Shown: positions 26,023 to 34,643 of the stretch, in pieces
Numbering within the stretch: position 1 is the first letter of the stretch
How the letters are laid out: each line of letters starts with the position of its first letter
Assembly: GCA_049802875.1 (NCBI GenBank)
Contig: JBARNH010000030.1
Location: 1 to 64,000 of the forward strand
Origin: Lutacidiplasma sp049802875
GTDB taxonomy: Archaea; Thermoplasmatota; Thermoplasmata; Lutacidiplasmatales; UBA184
DNA length: 64,000 nucleotides
Direction: 5' to 3'
Notes under the pieces: model-generated
Database searches by the model: none
Told to the model about the DNA's origin: nothing
Seen by the model: only the letters and a program-made list of their open reading frames with translations
Program-made: the position numbers and the translations under genes

Positions 26023-26655
26023 ATGATGCGGATCATCGAAGTGTTCCATTCGCTCCAGGGCGAGGGCCCGCTCACGGGAGTGCGGACTTCGTTCGTTCGC
26101 ACCGCTCGGTGCAACCTACGATGTACCTGGTGCGACACCCCGTACTCGTTCGGCCCGGGTCGGGAGCGATCGATCCCCTCGCTGCTCCGGGAAGTCGCCC
26201 GCCACCGCACTCGGAACGTATGCCTCACCGGTGGCGAGCCGCTGCTCCAGAAAGACGCACCGGCGCTGGTCCGGGCGTTCTCGGAGCAGGGCATCACGAC
26301 CGTGATCGAGACGGGCGGCTCGCTCGACGTCCGACCCTATCTCGGAATCCCTCGCGTGATCCTGAGCGTGGACGTCAAATGCCCTTCGTCGAAGATGGAG
26401 GGGAAGAACCGGTGGGCGAACCTCCCGCTCCTTCGCCCGACCGACATCGTCAAGTTTGTCATCGGCGACCGGAAGGACTACCTCTACGCCCGCCGTGCGC
26501 TGGGTTCCTACCGAGGGCCCGCGACCGTCGTCTTCCAACCGGTCTGGGGGACCGACCCGGGCCGCCTGGCCGATTGGGTCCTCACCGACCACCTCGACGT
26601 ACGGGTGATGCTCCAGGAGCACAAGGTACTCTGGGGAGACGTGGCCGGCCGATAG
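26023..26655 (+). CDS. queE: 7-carboxy-7-deazaguanine synthase QueE (radical SAM)
   Basis: Radical-SAM enzyme converting 6-carboxytetrahydropterin to 7-carboxy-7-deazaguanine, a step to the archaeosine base of tRNA. The 210 residues start at ATG 26023 (or 26026) with FHSLQGEGPLTGVRTSFVR, the QueE substrate-binding opening. The Fe-S motif CNLRCTWC places cysteines at 30, 34 and 37, and the TGGEPLLQ motif is the SAM-binding GGE. A GGTGAGA purine tract just upstream is a good ribosome-binding site. No other queuosine/archaeosine genes lie nearby. Divergent from leuS. Confidence 0.94.
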   Translation: MMRIIEVFHSLQGEGPLTGVRTSFVRTARCNLRCTWCDTPYSFGPGRERSIPSLLREVARHRTRNVCLTGGEPLLQKDAPALVRAFSEQGITTVIETGGSLDVRPYLGIPRVILSVDVKCPSSKMEGKNRWANLPLLRPTDIVKFVIGDRKDYLYARRALGSYRGPATVVFQPVWGTDPGRLADWVLTDHLDVRVMLQEHKVLWGDVAGR

Positions 26656-26683
26656 CGCGGCGGCCGCCTCCGCGCCCCCCTCA

Positions 26684-26697
26684 CCTATAGCCTAAAG
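26684..26697 (+). promoter_or_regulatory. AT-rich promoter element of egsA
   Basis: CCTATAGCCTAAAG, 32-45 nt before ATG 26729, is the only AT-rich patch in the gap after queE. Either half could be the TATA box. Confidence 0.4.
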
Positions 26698-26728
26698 AGG
26701 GCCGTCCCCTCGTCCGCTCTTCCGGGCC

Positions 26729-27838
26729 ATGGGCGCTTACGACCTCCCGGCTCGGGACGCGATGAAGAGCTCCGACACTCCGTTCGGTAAATCGCGTGGG
26801 ATGGTCTTCCCGCGCGTCGTGCTGGCCGGTCACGGCGTCCTCAACGACCTTGGGACGGCGTGCCGCCAATTCGACTTCCTCGACCGAGGCGCCGTCGTCA
26901 CCGGGCCGAAAACGGCCGAACTCGCCGGCAATCGCGCCGCCGAGATCCTGGCCAAGGAGGGGTTTCGCGCCGACGTGGTCATCGCCAAGGAGGCGACCGA
27001 GGCGGAGGTGGAACGAGTGGCCGCCGAAGTACGAGGGATGGCCGCGCGCTTCCTCATCGCCGCGGGCGGCGGAAGCAAGATCGACATCACGAAGGTCGTC
27101 GCGCACCGGCTGCATCTCCCGTTCGTCAGCGTTCCCACGTCCGCCGCACACGACGGCATCTCCTCCCCCCGGGCGTCCCTCCACGGAGCCGAGCGGACGA
27201 ACAGCATCGAAGCGGCGGTACCGATCGGCATCATCGCCGACACCGCGGTCATCGTCCAGGCGCCGTTCCGTCTTCTGGCGTCGGGTTGTGCGGACGTCAT
27301 CTCGAACGTGACCGCGGTGCTCGATTGGCATCTCGCGGTCCGGCTCAAGAACGAGGAGTTCTCGAGCACGGCAGCGACCCTCAGCGAGTACGCCGCCCGG
27401 GAGATCATGGACCACGCCGCGTCGGTCAAGCCGGGCCTCGAGGAGTCGGTCTGGATCGCGATCCGACCGATGATCGTCGCCGGGATCGCGATGAGCGTGG
27501 CCGGGTCTTCTCGACCGTGTTCGGGGAGCGAGCATCTGTTCAGCCATGCGCTCGACCGCGTCGCCGCGCATCCGAGCCTCCACGGGGATCAGTGCGGGGT
27601 CGGTGCGATCATGATGATGGACCTGCACGGAGGGGACTGGCGCCGGGTCCGGGACGCCTTGCATACGATCGGCGCCCCGACAACGGCGAAGGAGCTCGGG
27701 GTGACTCCCGAGGAGATCGTGAACGCCCTGGTGCTCGCCCATACCCTACGGCCGGAGCGGTACACCATCCTGGGGGACAACGGGCTCACACGAGAAGCGG
27801 CGGAACGGTTGGCGAGCCGCACCGGGGTGATCGGATAG
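26729..27838 (+). CDS. egsA: sn-glycerol-1-phosphate dehydrogenase
   Basis: Makes sn-glycerol-1-phosphate from dihydroxyacetone phosphate using NAD(P)H, the enzyme that sets archaeal lipid stereochemistry. The 369 residues have the dinucleotide motif AAGGGSKIDITK near 110-121 and the PTSAAHDGISSPRASL block; the Zn ligands are Asp in ASGCADVISN and the histidines in GSEHLFSHALDR and HGDQCGVG. A second ATG 33 nt downstream (MKSSDTPFGK) could be the true start. It is followed after 1 nt by the UPF0179 gene and then tRNA-Pro, suggesting one transcript. Confidence 0.96.
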   Translation: MGAYDLPARDAMKSSDTPFGKSRGMVFPRVVLAGHGVLNDLGTACRQFDFLDRGAVVTGPKTAELAGNRAAEILAKEGFRADVVIAKEATEAEVERVAAEVRGMAARFLIAAGGGSKIDITKVVAHRLHLPFVSVPTSAAHDGISSPRASLHGAERTNSIEAAVPIGIIADTAVIVQAPFRLLASGCADVISNVTAVLDWHLAVRLKNEEFSSTAATLSEYAAREIMDHAASVKPGLEESVWIAIRPMIVAGIAMSVAGSSRPCSGSEHLFSHALDRVAAHPSLHGDQCGVGAIMMMDLHGGDWRRVRDALHTIGAPTTAKELGVTPEEIVNALVLAHTLRPERYTILGDNGLTREAAERLASRTGVIG

Positions 27839-27839
27839 G

Positions 27840-28268
27840 ATGACCGACATCACGCTCCTCGCGACCGCGGAATCCCGGGAAGGGTACACGTTCGTGTACC
27901 AGGGCGGTGCGCCGGTCTGTCGGACGTGTCCCTATCGGCACGCATGCCTGACCCTCGACGTGGGGCGTCAGTACGCGGTCACGAAGGTACGTCCGGTGAC
28001 CCATCCGTGCGCGCTGCAAGAGTCGGAGGCCCACGTCGTCGAGGTCCGGGCCGTCGCTCGTCCGCTCGTCGTAGAATCCCGCAGCGCCGTCGTCGGAAGC
28101 TCGGTCGAAGTCGGACGGTATCCGTGCCGACGCATGGATTGCCCGAACTGGTGGGTGTGCGCCGGCCCAGGACTCCCGGCCAAACAGCGATTCCGGATCG
28201 AGCACGTCGAGTCGGAACCCGCAGAATGCCGGATCGGACGAACGCTCAAACGAGTGGACGCGATCTAA
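27840..28268 (+). CDS. UPF0179 family cysteine-rich protein
   Basis: A 142-residue archaeal protein of the UPF0179 family, function unknown. Its cysteines group as VCRTCPYRHAC near 27-36, HPC near 57, PCRRMDCPNWWVC near 96-108 and AEC near 127, enough for one or more metal or Fe-S sites. The ending RIGRTLKRVDAI is Lys/Arg-rich. It starts 1 nt after the egsA stop, so it is translated from the same message. Family members occur across euryarchaea; whether the pairing with egsA recurs was not testable here. tRNA-Pro begins 9 nt after its stop. Confidence 0.85.
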   Translation: MTDITLLATAESREGYTFVYQGGAPVCRTCPYRHACLTLDVGRQYAVTKVRPVTHPCALQESEAHVVEVRAVARPLVVESRSAVVGSSVEVGRYPCRRMDCPNWWVCAGPGLPAKQRFRIEHVESEPAECRIGRTLKRVDAI

Positions 28269-28277
28269 GCGGGATGT

Positions 28278-28386
28278 GGGGCTGTGGGGTAGCTACGGTC
28301 GCGAGGCAGTCACCTCGGTCCGCTCTACTGGTCCATCCTTCGAGCTTTGGGAGCTCGGGACCCCGATTCAAATTCGGGCAGCCCCA
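28278..28386 (+). tRNA. tRNA-Pro (TGG) with an intron in the D-loop
   Basis: Acceptor GGGGCTG (28278-28284) pairs perfectly with CAGCCCC (28379-28385), discriminator A28386. The anticodon stem CGAGC/GCTCG (28341-28345/28353-28357 approximately) encloses a loop with TGG, proline. The T-arm is CCCGA-TTCAAAT-TCGGG. The D-arm starts GGGTAGCTA and resumes CTGGTCCATCC only after about 32 extra bases, so the D-loop is interrupted. CCA is not encoded. It sits 9 nt after the UPF0179 gene with no clear promoter of its own. Confidence 0.9.
28296..28327 (+). other. tRNA-Pro intron (about 32 nt, D-loop)
   Basis: The insert contains a perfect 5-bp hairpin, CGAGG (28302-28306) with CCTCG (28313-28317). A BHB-like junction can be drawn with central helix TAGC (28290-28293) against GCTC (28322-28325; one mismatch) and 3-nt bulges TAC and TAC, giving 28296-28327. 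A CTAC repeat at both borders (28293-28296, 28325-28328) makes the exact cut uncertain by 2-3 nt. Removal leaves a D-loop with the G18-G19 pair intact. Confidence 0.75.
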
Positions 28387-28434
28387 TTCTCACCGTCGGA
28401 TCTCCCCTAGTTCGGGGAGTGGCTCCCCGGGAGC

Positions 28435-29493
28435 TCACGCCACCCCGACCGGGAAGAGCTCGTCGAGTTTCCGCCGCTGAGCACAGCCCGAACACCACCC
28501 TCGGGAGTGATCGAGAAGCGCCCGGACGATGCATCGTTCGCAGAGGTGTTGAAGACAGTCGGGGCACCGGCGCCAGTCCTGTGGAGAGCGGACGGGATCG
28601 TCGCAGTTGGTGCACCGAAGGGAGTCCGCCCGCTCCCGCGGGTCAAACGGTCGGTTGATCGGTTGAGGTCTGACCGGCTTCGGGTCGGGTCTCAAGTGGG
28701 GAGGTATCGGATTCAGGGCCTCCCGTAGCACGAGGTCCCCGATGGTGACCTCTTCTCGGAAGGTACTCTGAACTACGAATTCCTCGCCGCCTGCATCCTG
28801 CGCGTACCCGACTTCTTCCCCTCCGGGTCGAGCGACTCCGCTCGGCAGCCGCGAGGAGGGGTGGAAGTAATTCGGAGATTCGAGAGCCCCGCTCGAAGCC
28901 CGTTCCGCTGCCCGGTTCAATCCAGAGAGTCCGAGGACCGCACGCTCCACTTCCTCGTAGAGCGACGGGGGCCCCGGTGGAGGAGGCTCGTACGCAGATT
29001 GGGGCACGGGCCCGACGAGATTGACGGGAAGCTTACCCACCGATGGCCGCCAGGGCTCCCAGAGGAAATTGCCCGGATCCGCCGGAACCGAAGCCGCCTC
29101 CTTCGAAGGAGGGGGGAAACTCCGCGGGTGGGCCTCCGACCAAGCGACCGGGGTCGGCTGCGGGATGCCCTCAACGTCGCGATTATCGTACGAGGGACTC
29201 ACGACCCGAGTTTCGGAGCGGGTCGAGTCAGGGGCACCCGCCGTCGGGGTGCCGGGACGCTTCCAGAACGCACGTGGGGCGAGAGCAGCCGCTATCATGC
29301 AGCTGCCCACGACCACGAGGGCCAATGGGACGTAGGCGCCCCCTGGTACCCGCGCATCGGTAAGGAGCCATAGGCACAGCACGAACGCGAGCGCGCCCAG
29401 CGTGAGTAACGCGTACGGATGATGACGATAGGCTCTACGGATCAGAGCTCCGAATGATCTTCCCTGACCGGGTGCTCGGGGTTCCGCGCGCAT
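28435..29493 (-). CDS. Membrane protein with C-terminal RING-like zinc finger
   Basis: Not recognised as a named family. The 352 residues start with a basic N-terminus, two membrane spans (about 27-47 and 52-73), then roughly 200 Pro/Ser/Glu-rich residues of low complexity. The C-terminal 75 residues have a cysteine pattern CTNC...CPDC...CERC...CSGC with a His, compatible with a cross-brace two-zinc (RING/FYVE-like) or tandem ribbon fold facing the cytoplasm. By analogy this could be a protein-interaction or quality-control module, but no ubiquitin-like genes are nearby. It lies alone between tRNA-Pro and the glycan island, reading toward the tRNA. Confidence 0.6.
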   Translation of the reverse strand: MRAEPRAPGQGRSFGALIRRAYRHHPYALLTLGALAFVLCLWLLTDARVPGGAYVPLALVVVGSCMIAAALAPRAFWKRPGTPTAGAPDSTRSETRVVSPSYDNRDVEGIPQPTPVAWSEAHPRSFPPPSKEAASVPADPGNFLWEPWRPSVGKLPVNLVGPVPQSAYEPPPPGPPSLYEEVERAVLGLSGLNRAAERASSGALESPNYFHPSSRLPSGVARPGGEEVGYAQDAGGEEFVVQSTFREEVTIGDLVLREALNPIPPHLRPDPKPVRPQPINRPFDPRERADSLRCTNCDDPVRSPQDWRRCPDCLQHLCERCIVRALLDHSRGWCSGCAQRRKLDELFPVGVA

Positions 29494-29655
29494 CGAGGGG
29501 GGAACTAACCTCGAATGCCGTGCGGATGAAGCTATCCGCGCACCCGAAGCCGCCGCGGACCGATGACCCGCCCTCCGCCCAACGTAACGGCATGGGCCGA
29601 CCGGGGTCCGCGATAGGGTTTAGGCTCGCCGAATTCTGCGCAGCCATCGACGGTC

Positions 29656-30423
29656 ATGAAGCGTTCTCAGGGCCTGAACCGGACGTACGGTTCGATGTTG
29701 GAATGGGCGGACCGAATGGGCCGGCGGATGGGCGCGGTCGACCCGACCCTCCAGGACGACTTCGTGCGACTGTACGACCGGTGCCGGGCGTACACCATGA
29801 CGTCGTGGGAGCGGATGTACGCGCTCTACCAAGCGGTGAACTACGTCGTCGGAGCCCACGTCCCGGGGGATTTTCTCGAGTGCGGGGTGTGGCGCGGCGG
29901 CAGCGTGATGATGATCGCTTCGGCGCTACAGTCCGCGGGGGCAACCGACCGACGGATCTTCGTCTACGATACGTTCGAAGGGATGACCCGTCCGACGAGC
30001 GCGGACGTGAGCGGAACGGATCGAACGCCGGCCGAGACCCGGTGGCTGGCCGAATCGCGCGGCACCGGAAGCACATGGGCGTACGCGTCTCTGGCTGAGG
30101 TAGAGACGAACGTCGCGTCCACCGGTTTTCCGAAGGGTCGCACCGTGTTCGTGAAAGGCCCGGTGGAGGCGACGATCCCCGGAACGATCCCGGAGCGCAT
30201 CGCGCTCCTCCGTCTCGACACGGACTGGTACGAATCCACGAAGCACGAGCTCCAGCATCTCTATCCTCGACTGACCCCGGGCGGAGTCCTCATCGTGGAC
30301 GATTACGGCCACTGGCTGGGGGCGAAGCGGGCCGTAGACGAGTACTTCGCGGCCCATGCGCCCGCGCCCCTGCTCCATCGGATCGATTACACGGGCCGGA
30401 TCGGAGTCAAGTCGAGCGCGTGA
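29656..30423 (+). CDS. TylF/MycF-family methyltransferase
   Basis: SAM-dependent O-methyltransferase of the macrocin-O-methyltransferase (TylF) family, which methylates sugar hydroxyls. The 255 residues include DFLECGVWRGGSVMMIA at about 72-88 (SAM motif I), YDTFEGMTRPT near 110-120, LLRLDTDWYEST near 185-197 and PGGVLIVDDYGHW near 205-218, whose Asp-Asp is the metal/active-site motif. A TATA-like GGTTTAGG (29616-29623) lies about 35-40 nt upstream. It is the first gene of a glycosyltransferase/methyltransferase island and converges with the GT4 gene at 30440, so a role in modifying a cell-surface glycan is the best guess. Confidence 0.9.
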   Translation: MKRSQGLNRTYGSMLEWADRMGRRMGAVDPTLQDDFVRLYDRCRAYTMTSWERMYALYQAVNYVVGAHVPGDFLECGVWRGGSVMMIASALQSAGATDRRIFVYDTFEGMTRPTSADVSGTDRTPAETRWLAESRGTGSTWAYASLAEVETNVASTGFPKGRTVFVKGPVEATIPGTIPERIALLRLDTDWYESTKHELQHLYPRLTPGGVLIVDDYGHWLGAKRAVDEYFAAHAPAPLLHRIDYTGRIGVKSSA

Positions 30424-30439
30424 GAGGGAGCAGGTCGGC

Positions 30440-31603
30440 TCACCCGCCGTCGCGCGCGGGAGGTGAGGGTGCGACTCGCTGGACGGACCGGTACACCTGA
30501 AGGTGCCGATCCACCATCCGATCCGCCGACCAGTCCGGCAACGCGGCGCGCGCCGCCCGGGCCATCTCGTCGTGTCGCTCCGGGATCTCGCGCAGCCGCG
30601 CGACCATCTCTGTCTCGGTGGTCACGCAGAAGCCCGCGCCGGTACGACTCAGTTCGCGAGCCGCGCCGGTGTCGAAGGCCACGAACGGCAACCCCGACGC
30701 CATCGCTTCGACGAGGCTGACTCCGTAGCCCTCGAATTCGCTCCCCTGCAGGTAGGCATCGGCCGAGAAGAACGCGTCGAGCACGGCCGACCGGGGCTGG
30801 GCGCCAAGGAATCGAACGGACGCGGAGAGCTCGCGCGCCAGCCGCTCGCAGTGGGCACGGTCGTACGGCGTCCCCGGCCGGTCCGGCCCGATCACCACGA
30901 GGCCCCACTCTCCCTTCGTGGCGGCCACAGCGCGCACCAGCCGATCGGCGCGCTTGTTGTCGTACGAGCCGCCCATCGCGAGGGCGATCCGGGGCGAAGA
31001 GAGGCCCCACGCGGCTCGGAAGGCGTCGCGGAGCACCGGCGCTCGCTCAAACTCGGAAAGGTCGATCCCGACCGGAATCACGTGGATCTGGTTCGCGGGG
31101 TACTTCCACCCGGCGACTTGGTCGCGCTCCCCCTCCGTGAGGGCGATGTAGCCGTCAAACGCCCGTAACCGACCGGGGTAGTACCGGTTGTAGTACAGAC
31201 TCCGCACCGGGCCCGAGCGCATCCAGTAGTGGTAGAACCCCATCGGCATGATCACCTGCGGCCAGTGGAACGAGCGCGCGAACGGGAGGTAATAGTCGGC
31301 GCACCAAATCCGGTTGCCGTTCAAGTGCAGGACGTCCGCGTCCAGCGACCGCAGGAGACGGCGGTAGCCGGAGGGGACGCGGAACCTCGCGACGTGGCGC
31401 ATTCGCAGCCGGAGGACCCGGACGCCGCCAATCGTCTCTTCAGGAGGGGAGCCCGGCTCTTCCTGAGTCACGACGGTCACCGTGTGGCCCCGGGAGGCCG
31501 CGCCCTCCGCAACGAGTTGAACGAGCCGGATGGCGCCGCCCAGCGCGGGCACGTATCGGAAGACGGGTAGCACTATCCTCACGCGATGGCCCGCTCTTCG
31601 CAT
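30440..31603 (-). CDS. Family 4 glycosyltransferase
   Basis: GT-B fold retaining glycosyltransferase transferring a nucleotide-activated sugar on the cytoplasmic face. The 387 residues show the N-terminal acceptor domain (PVFRYVPALGGAIRLVQLVAEGAA at 13-36, with the GG loop), the DVLHLNGNR strand, IPVGIDLSEF near 177-186 at the domain link, and the C-terminal donor site with the E-x7-E motif in SEFEGYGVSLVEAMASGLP near 288-306. The donor and acceptor sugars cannot be assigned. Convergent with TylF, divergent from the next GT4 gene. Confidence 0.92.
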   Translation of the reverse strand: MRRAGHRVRIVLPVFRYVPALGGAIRLVQLVAEGAASRGHTVTVVTQEEPGSPPEETIGGVRVLRLRMRHVARFRVPSGYRRLLRSLDADVLHLNGNRIWCADYYLPFARSFHWPQVIMPMGFYHYWMRSGPVRSLYYNRYYPGRLRAFDGYIALTEGERDQVAGWKYPANQIHVIPVGIDLSEFERAPVLRDAFRAAWGLSSPRIALAMGGSYDNKRADRLVRAVAATKGEWGLVVIGPDRPGTPYDRAHCERLARELSASVRFLGAQPRSAVLDAFFSADAYLQGSEFEGYGVSLVEAMASGLPFVAFDTGAARELSRTGAGFCVTTETEMVARLREIPERHDEMARAARAALPDWSADRMVDRHLQVYRSVQRVAPSPPARDGG

Positions 31604-31835
31604 CCGGGACGCTCGCCTATAGGCTTTGGCCGGGAGGCGTCAACTACCCATACGGCGACGGCGGTTGAGCCGGGGGAACCCACCGAAGCCGGAGGACCGT
31701 CGGCCTCCGTCACTGCCGCGCGGGGTCGATGACCCCTTAAGACCGACCCGCGTACATTCCATCGCTGATCCACATGTCGTGCTGCGCCTTCGCTCCGACG
31801 ACCGAAGCGCGTTACAGTTTCCGGGGGTGGAGGCC

Positions 31836-33005
31836 GTGAATATTCTCCGCCTGGACGGTTGGGACGGGCCGACCGCCGGCGGCGCGCAGGTGTACGTTCG
31901 ACGAGTGTCGCAGGCCCTCGACGCGCGGGGGCACCACAACGTCACCGCCGCCATTGTTACCGACCCGGTGCCGGAAGCCATCGGCCCCGTTCGTGCCTAT
32001 CGGGTGCCGAGGTCGCCGGCGCGGCAAGCCGTCAACGGATTCACCGCGGCTGCGGCGCTGACTCGGTGGCTCGACGGAGTAGCGGCCGACGTTCAGCCCG
32101 ACATCATCCATCTGCACCGCTTCCACGCGGGATTCTCGGCCCTCGGTCCGTGGTTGGGCGGACGGAAGGAACCGATCGTCTTTACCGCGCACGACGCAGA
32201 GCTCGTCTGCCCGGTCGCCACGCTCACACTGCCGGACGGCACGGCCTGCCCGGGAGGGATCCTGCCCCGGTGCCAGTTCACCGGCTGTGAGGTTGGAGTG
32301 GGTCTGCCGCTGAACCTCGCGAAACGACACTATTTCGACGTCCACGTCAAGGACCGGGTGCGATCTTTCCTCTGCGTGAGTCGGGCCACCCAACATATCT
32401 TTGAAAATCTGGGGTATCGCCCCACCGAGCTCCTACGCCCCATGATCCCATTTCCTGAGGAACCCGCGTCGGTGCCGGACGGCCCGTTCACGATCGGGTT
32501 CCTCGGACGGGTGGAGCGCCAGAAGGGAATCGAGGTCCTGTTACGCGCCTTCGAGATCGTACGGCGGTCCTCCCCGACGGCACGACTGCGAATCGCGGGG
32601 GCGGGACCCTACGCGGTCCCCCCGACCGAGCACGTAGAGATCGACGGATGGGTCTCCGACCGCCGTCGTTGGTTTGGAGGGATCCATGTCCTGGCCGTCC
32701 CGTCACTCCCTTGGGAGAACCTCGGCAACTCCTCGATCGAGGCCCTCGCCCATGGGGTCCCGGTCGTGGTCACCGATTCCGGAGGGCTGCCGGAGACGGT
32801 CGGTGACTTTGGTACGGTCGTACCGCCGGGGGACGCTCCGGCACTCGCGGCGGCTCTGCTCGACGTCGGCGCCCATCCCGACCGGGCCCGCGCCCTCGCG
32901 CTCGCGGGACGAAACTGGACCCGCGAGGAGTTCTCGACGAAACGGCATCTAGACCGACTGCTCGAGATCTACACTGCCGCGAGCAAGGGTCCGATCTTCA
33001 GTTAG
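31836..33005 (+). CDS. Family 4 glycosyltransferase
   Basis: Second GT4 enzyme of the island, 389 residues from GTG 31836; a GGGGTGGAG tract directly upstream looks like its ribosome-binding site. GTG 31827 is an alternative, and the longer frame back to 31626 has a non-family Arg/Pro-rich start. Features are WDGPTAGGAQVYVRRVSQAL (GG acceptor loop), DIIHLHRFH, FTAHDAELVCPV, a Cys-containing insert (ACPGGILPRCQFTGCEVG) found in some bacterial GT4 proteins, FLGRVERQKGIEVLLRAF in the donor domain, and a C-terminal site in which the usual E-x7-E is WENLGNSSIEALAHGVPVV. Sugar specificity is unknown. Confidence 0.9.
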   Translation: MNILRLDGWDGPTAGGAQVYVRRVSQALDARGHHNVTAAIVTDPVPEAIGPVRAYRVPRSPARQAVNGFTAAAALTRWLDGVAADVQPDIIHLHRFHAGFSALGPWLGGRKEPIVFTAHDAELVCPVATLTLPDGTACPGGILPRCQFTGCEVGVGLPLNLAKRHYFDVHVKDRVRSFLCVSRATQHIFENLGYRPTELLRPMIPFPEEPASVPDGPFTIGFLGRVERQKGIEVLLRAFEIVRRSSPTARLRIAGAGPYAVPPTEHVEIDGWVSDRRRWFGGIHVLAVPSLPWENLGNSSIEALAHGVPVVVTDSGGLPETVGDFGTVVPPGDAPALAAALLDVGAHPDRARALALAGRNWTREEFSTKRHLDRLLEIYTAASKGPIFS

Positions 33006-33212
33006 CGACGTCCGAGCGGGGGGCGCCCCCACCCCGCTTCGACCAGCGCACGGGCGGGGGTACGGCTTGGGCCCTCGGTCGACCGGGAGGCGGACGTGGA
33101 CCGGGAAAGTGTCCATCGTCCGGGAAGACGCATATCGTTAGATACGGTCGCCTCATTCCGCGTTCCGGGCTCCGATCACGAGAGGTCTTCTGGTCGAAGA
33201 CAAGCTCAGCCC

Positions 33213-34259
33213 GTGGAGCGTTACGTGGGCACGGGAGACAGCGCCGACGGGGGCCAGGGAGAGCTCCGCAACCGCCCGGTGAAGGCGCAGGAGGCCAACC
33301 CCGGCGATCGGGCAACCGCCCCGGCCTCCGCACCGCCGAACGCCGCGACGTTACGGACCCGTCTCTCTTGGTTCGCCCGGGACCTGAACCAACGGGCGAC
33401 CGGGGCAGAAAATCCCCAAGTGCTCTGGAAGGTCCGACACTTTGGTGGCCGCTCTCTCCTGAGATTCCCGGGGGGTTGGAACGTCCCGGTCGACCGACAA
33501 AACTACGCGACCGTCCGATCGCTCGTCGACCTCGTAGCCTTCGGTGCGACTCTGGCTCCCTTAGATCACGCCGGGCCCGGCCGCTGGGGAGTCTCTTTCG
33601 AGCCGCCCTTGATCGAGACTCCGTCGAGGATTCGATTCACCCTCGACTCGCTGAATCCCCTCATCTTCGCAGAGACATTCATCAATGACATCCACTTTCC
33701 CGGTTCCGACCTTCGGGGGCGGAACGTCGTTGACGGGGGCGCGTTTGTGGGCGATACCGCGCTCTACTACGCTTCGCTCGGCGCTCGCGTGTACTCCTAC
33801 GAACCCGACCCGGGCAATCTCGCCAAATTCCGAAGCAATCTCGCCTTGAATCCGGAACTGGGCGGCCGCATCACGGCGAGCGGGTCGGCGATCGGGACCG
33901 ACGGCACGGTCTGGTTCCAACCGAGCGCCGTCGGCGGGGGCAGCGTCTACGGCGCGCTCCGTGCCCCCACCGCGACCCCGTCCGTGAGCCTTCGAACGAT
34001 CGTGGACCGGATCGACGGGCCCCCCTTTCTGCTCAAGCTGGATTGCAAGGGCGTCGAGTTCGACGTCGTCCAGCAGCCGGCGCTGCGGGAGTTCGCGGCA
34101 GTAGAACTGGAGTACGCGGTCGACAACCGACCCGGACATACGGTCGCCGAACTCATCGACGGGCTTCGGAACGCAGGGTTCTCTCAGATCCGCCGGTTCA
34201 AGCACAATTGGGAGTTCTTCGACTACGATTCCCACGGAATTCTCCACGCACAGAGGTAG
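33213..34259 (+). CDS. FkbM-family methyltransferase
   Basis: SAM-dependent methyltransferase of the FkbM family, usually O-methylating sugars or polyketides. From GTG 33213 it has 348 residues. The first 120 are weakly conserved; the Rossmann core starts at NVVDGGAFVGDTALYYASLGARVYSYEP (motif I and the acidic strand), continues with SAIGTDGTVWF and ends with LLKLDCKGVEFDVV, matching the FkbM motif LKIDCEGaE. GTG 33096 is also in frame, but the AT-rich CATATCGTTAGATAC (33131-33145) between them looks like promoter DNA, favouring the later start. Its 3' end abuts a truncated methyltransferase remnant on the other strand. Confidence 0.85.
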   Translation: MERYVGTGDSADGGQGELRNRPVKAQEANPGDRATAPASAPPNAATLRTRLSWFARDLNQRATGAENPQVLWKVRHFGGRSLLRFPGGWNVPVDRQNYATVRSLVDLVAFGATLAPLDHAGPGRWGVSFEPPLIETPSRIRFTLDSLNPLIFAETFINDIHFPGSDLRGRNVVDGGAFVGDTALYYASLGARVYSYEPDPGNLAKFRSNLALNPELGGRITASGSAIGTDGTVWFQPSAVGGGSVYGALRAPTATPSVSLRTIVDRIDGPPFLLKLDCKGVEFDVVQQPALREFAAVELEYAVDNRPGHTVAELIDGLRNAGFSQIRRFKHNWEFFDYDSHGILHAQR

Positions 34260-34263
34260 GCTG

Positions 34264-34535
34264 CTCGGACGAGACGACGACGTCGAACCGATTCGCACCG
34301 AACCGCTCCCCCCGGGCCACGTCGGTGACCACATCGGCCCCAGCGCCGCGCGCGACGTCCACCCCCACGTACTCACGGGGATGCCTCGGTTCGAGGAGGG
34401 AGCGCACGCCGAACCCTTGAGTGCCGAACTCTGCGATGGAGGATTTCGTGACGTCCATCGACGAAAGACCTCGAGCGACGAACAGGGCCCCGCTCGCGCT
34501 GCCCATGCGACGCGCTACCTCCGGCCCCTCCATTA
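34264..34535 (-). pseudogene. Truncated SAM-dependent methyltransferase (remnant)
   Basis: On the minus strand a frame reads, over about 60 residues, like the N-terminal half of a class I methyltransferase: a GTQGFGVRSLLEPRHP segment, the acidic REYVGVDVARGAGADVV strand, then RFDVVVSSE. Intact homologues continue from such a DVVVS[ST]E motif into the catalytic core; here it runs straight into the antisense of the FkbM 3' end with no further similarity, and SAM motif I is degenerate. It looks like a gene cut off by recombination inside the island. The frame is open from 34647. The remnant could still be expressed, but it cannot form a complete methyltransferase. Confidence 0.55.
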
Positions 34536-34643
34536 ACGGATAGCGATGATCGGAGGCGCTCGGGCCACCGGCTCCGTCGACCGCACCGGCGCCCGCCGGG
34601 CGGAGATGTCCCTCGCCCGATCCCTGCGACCCGGCCGTTCGGC

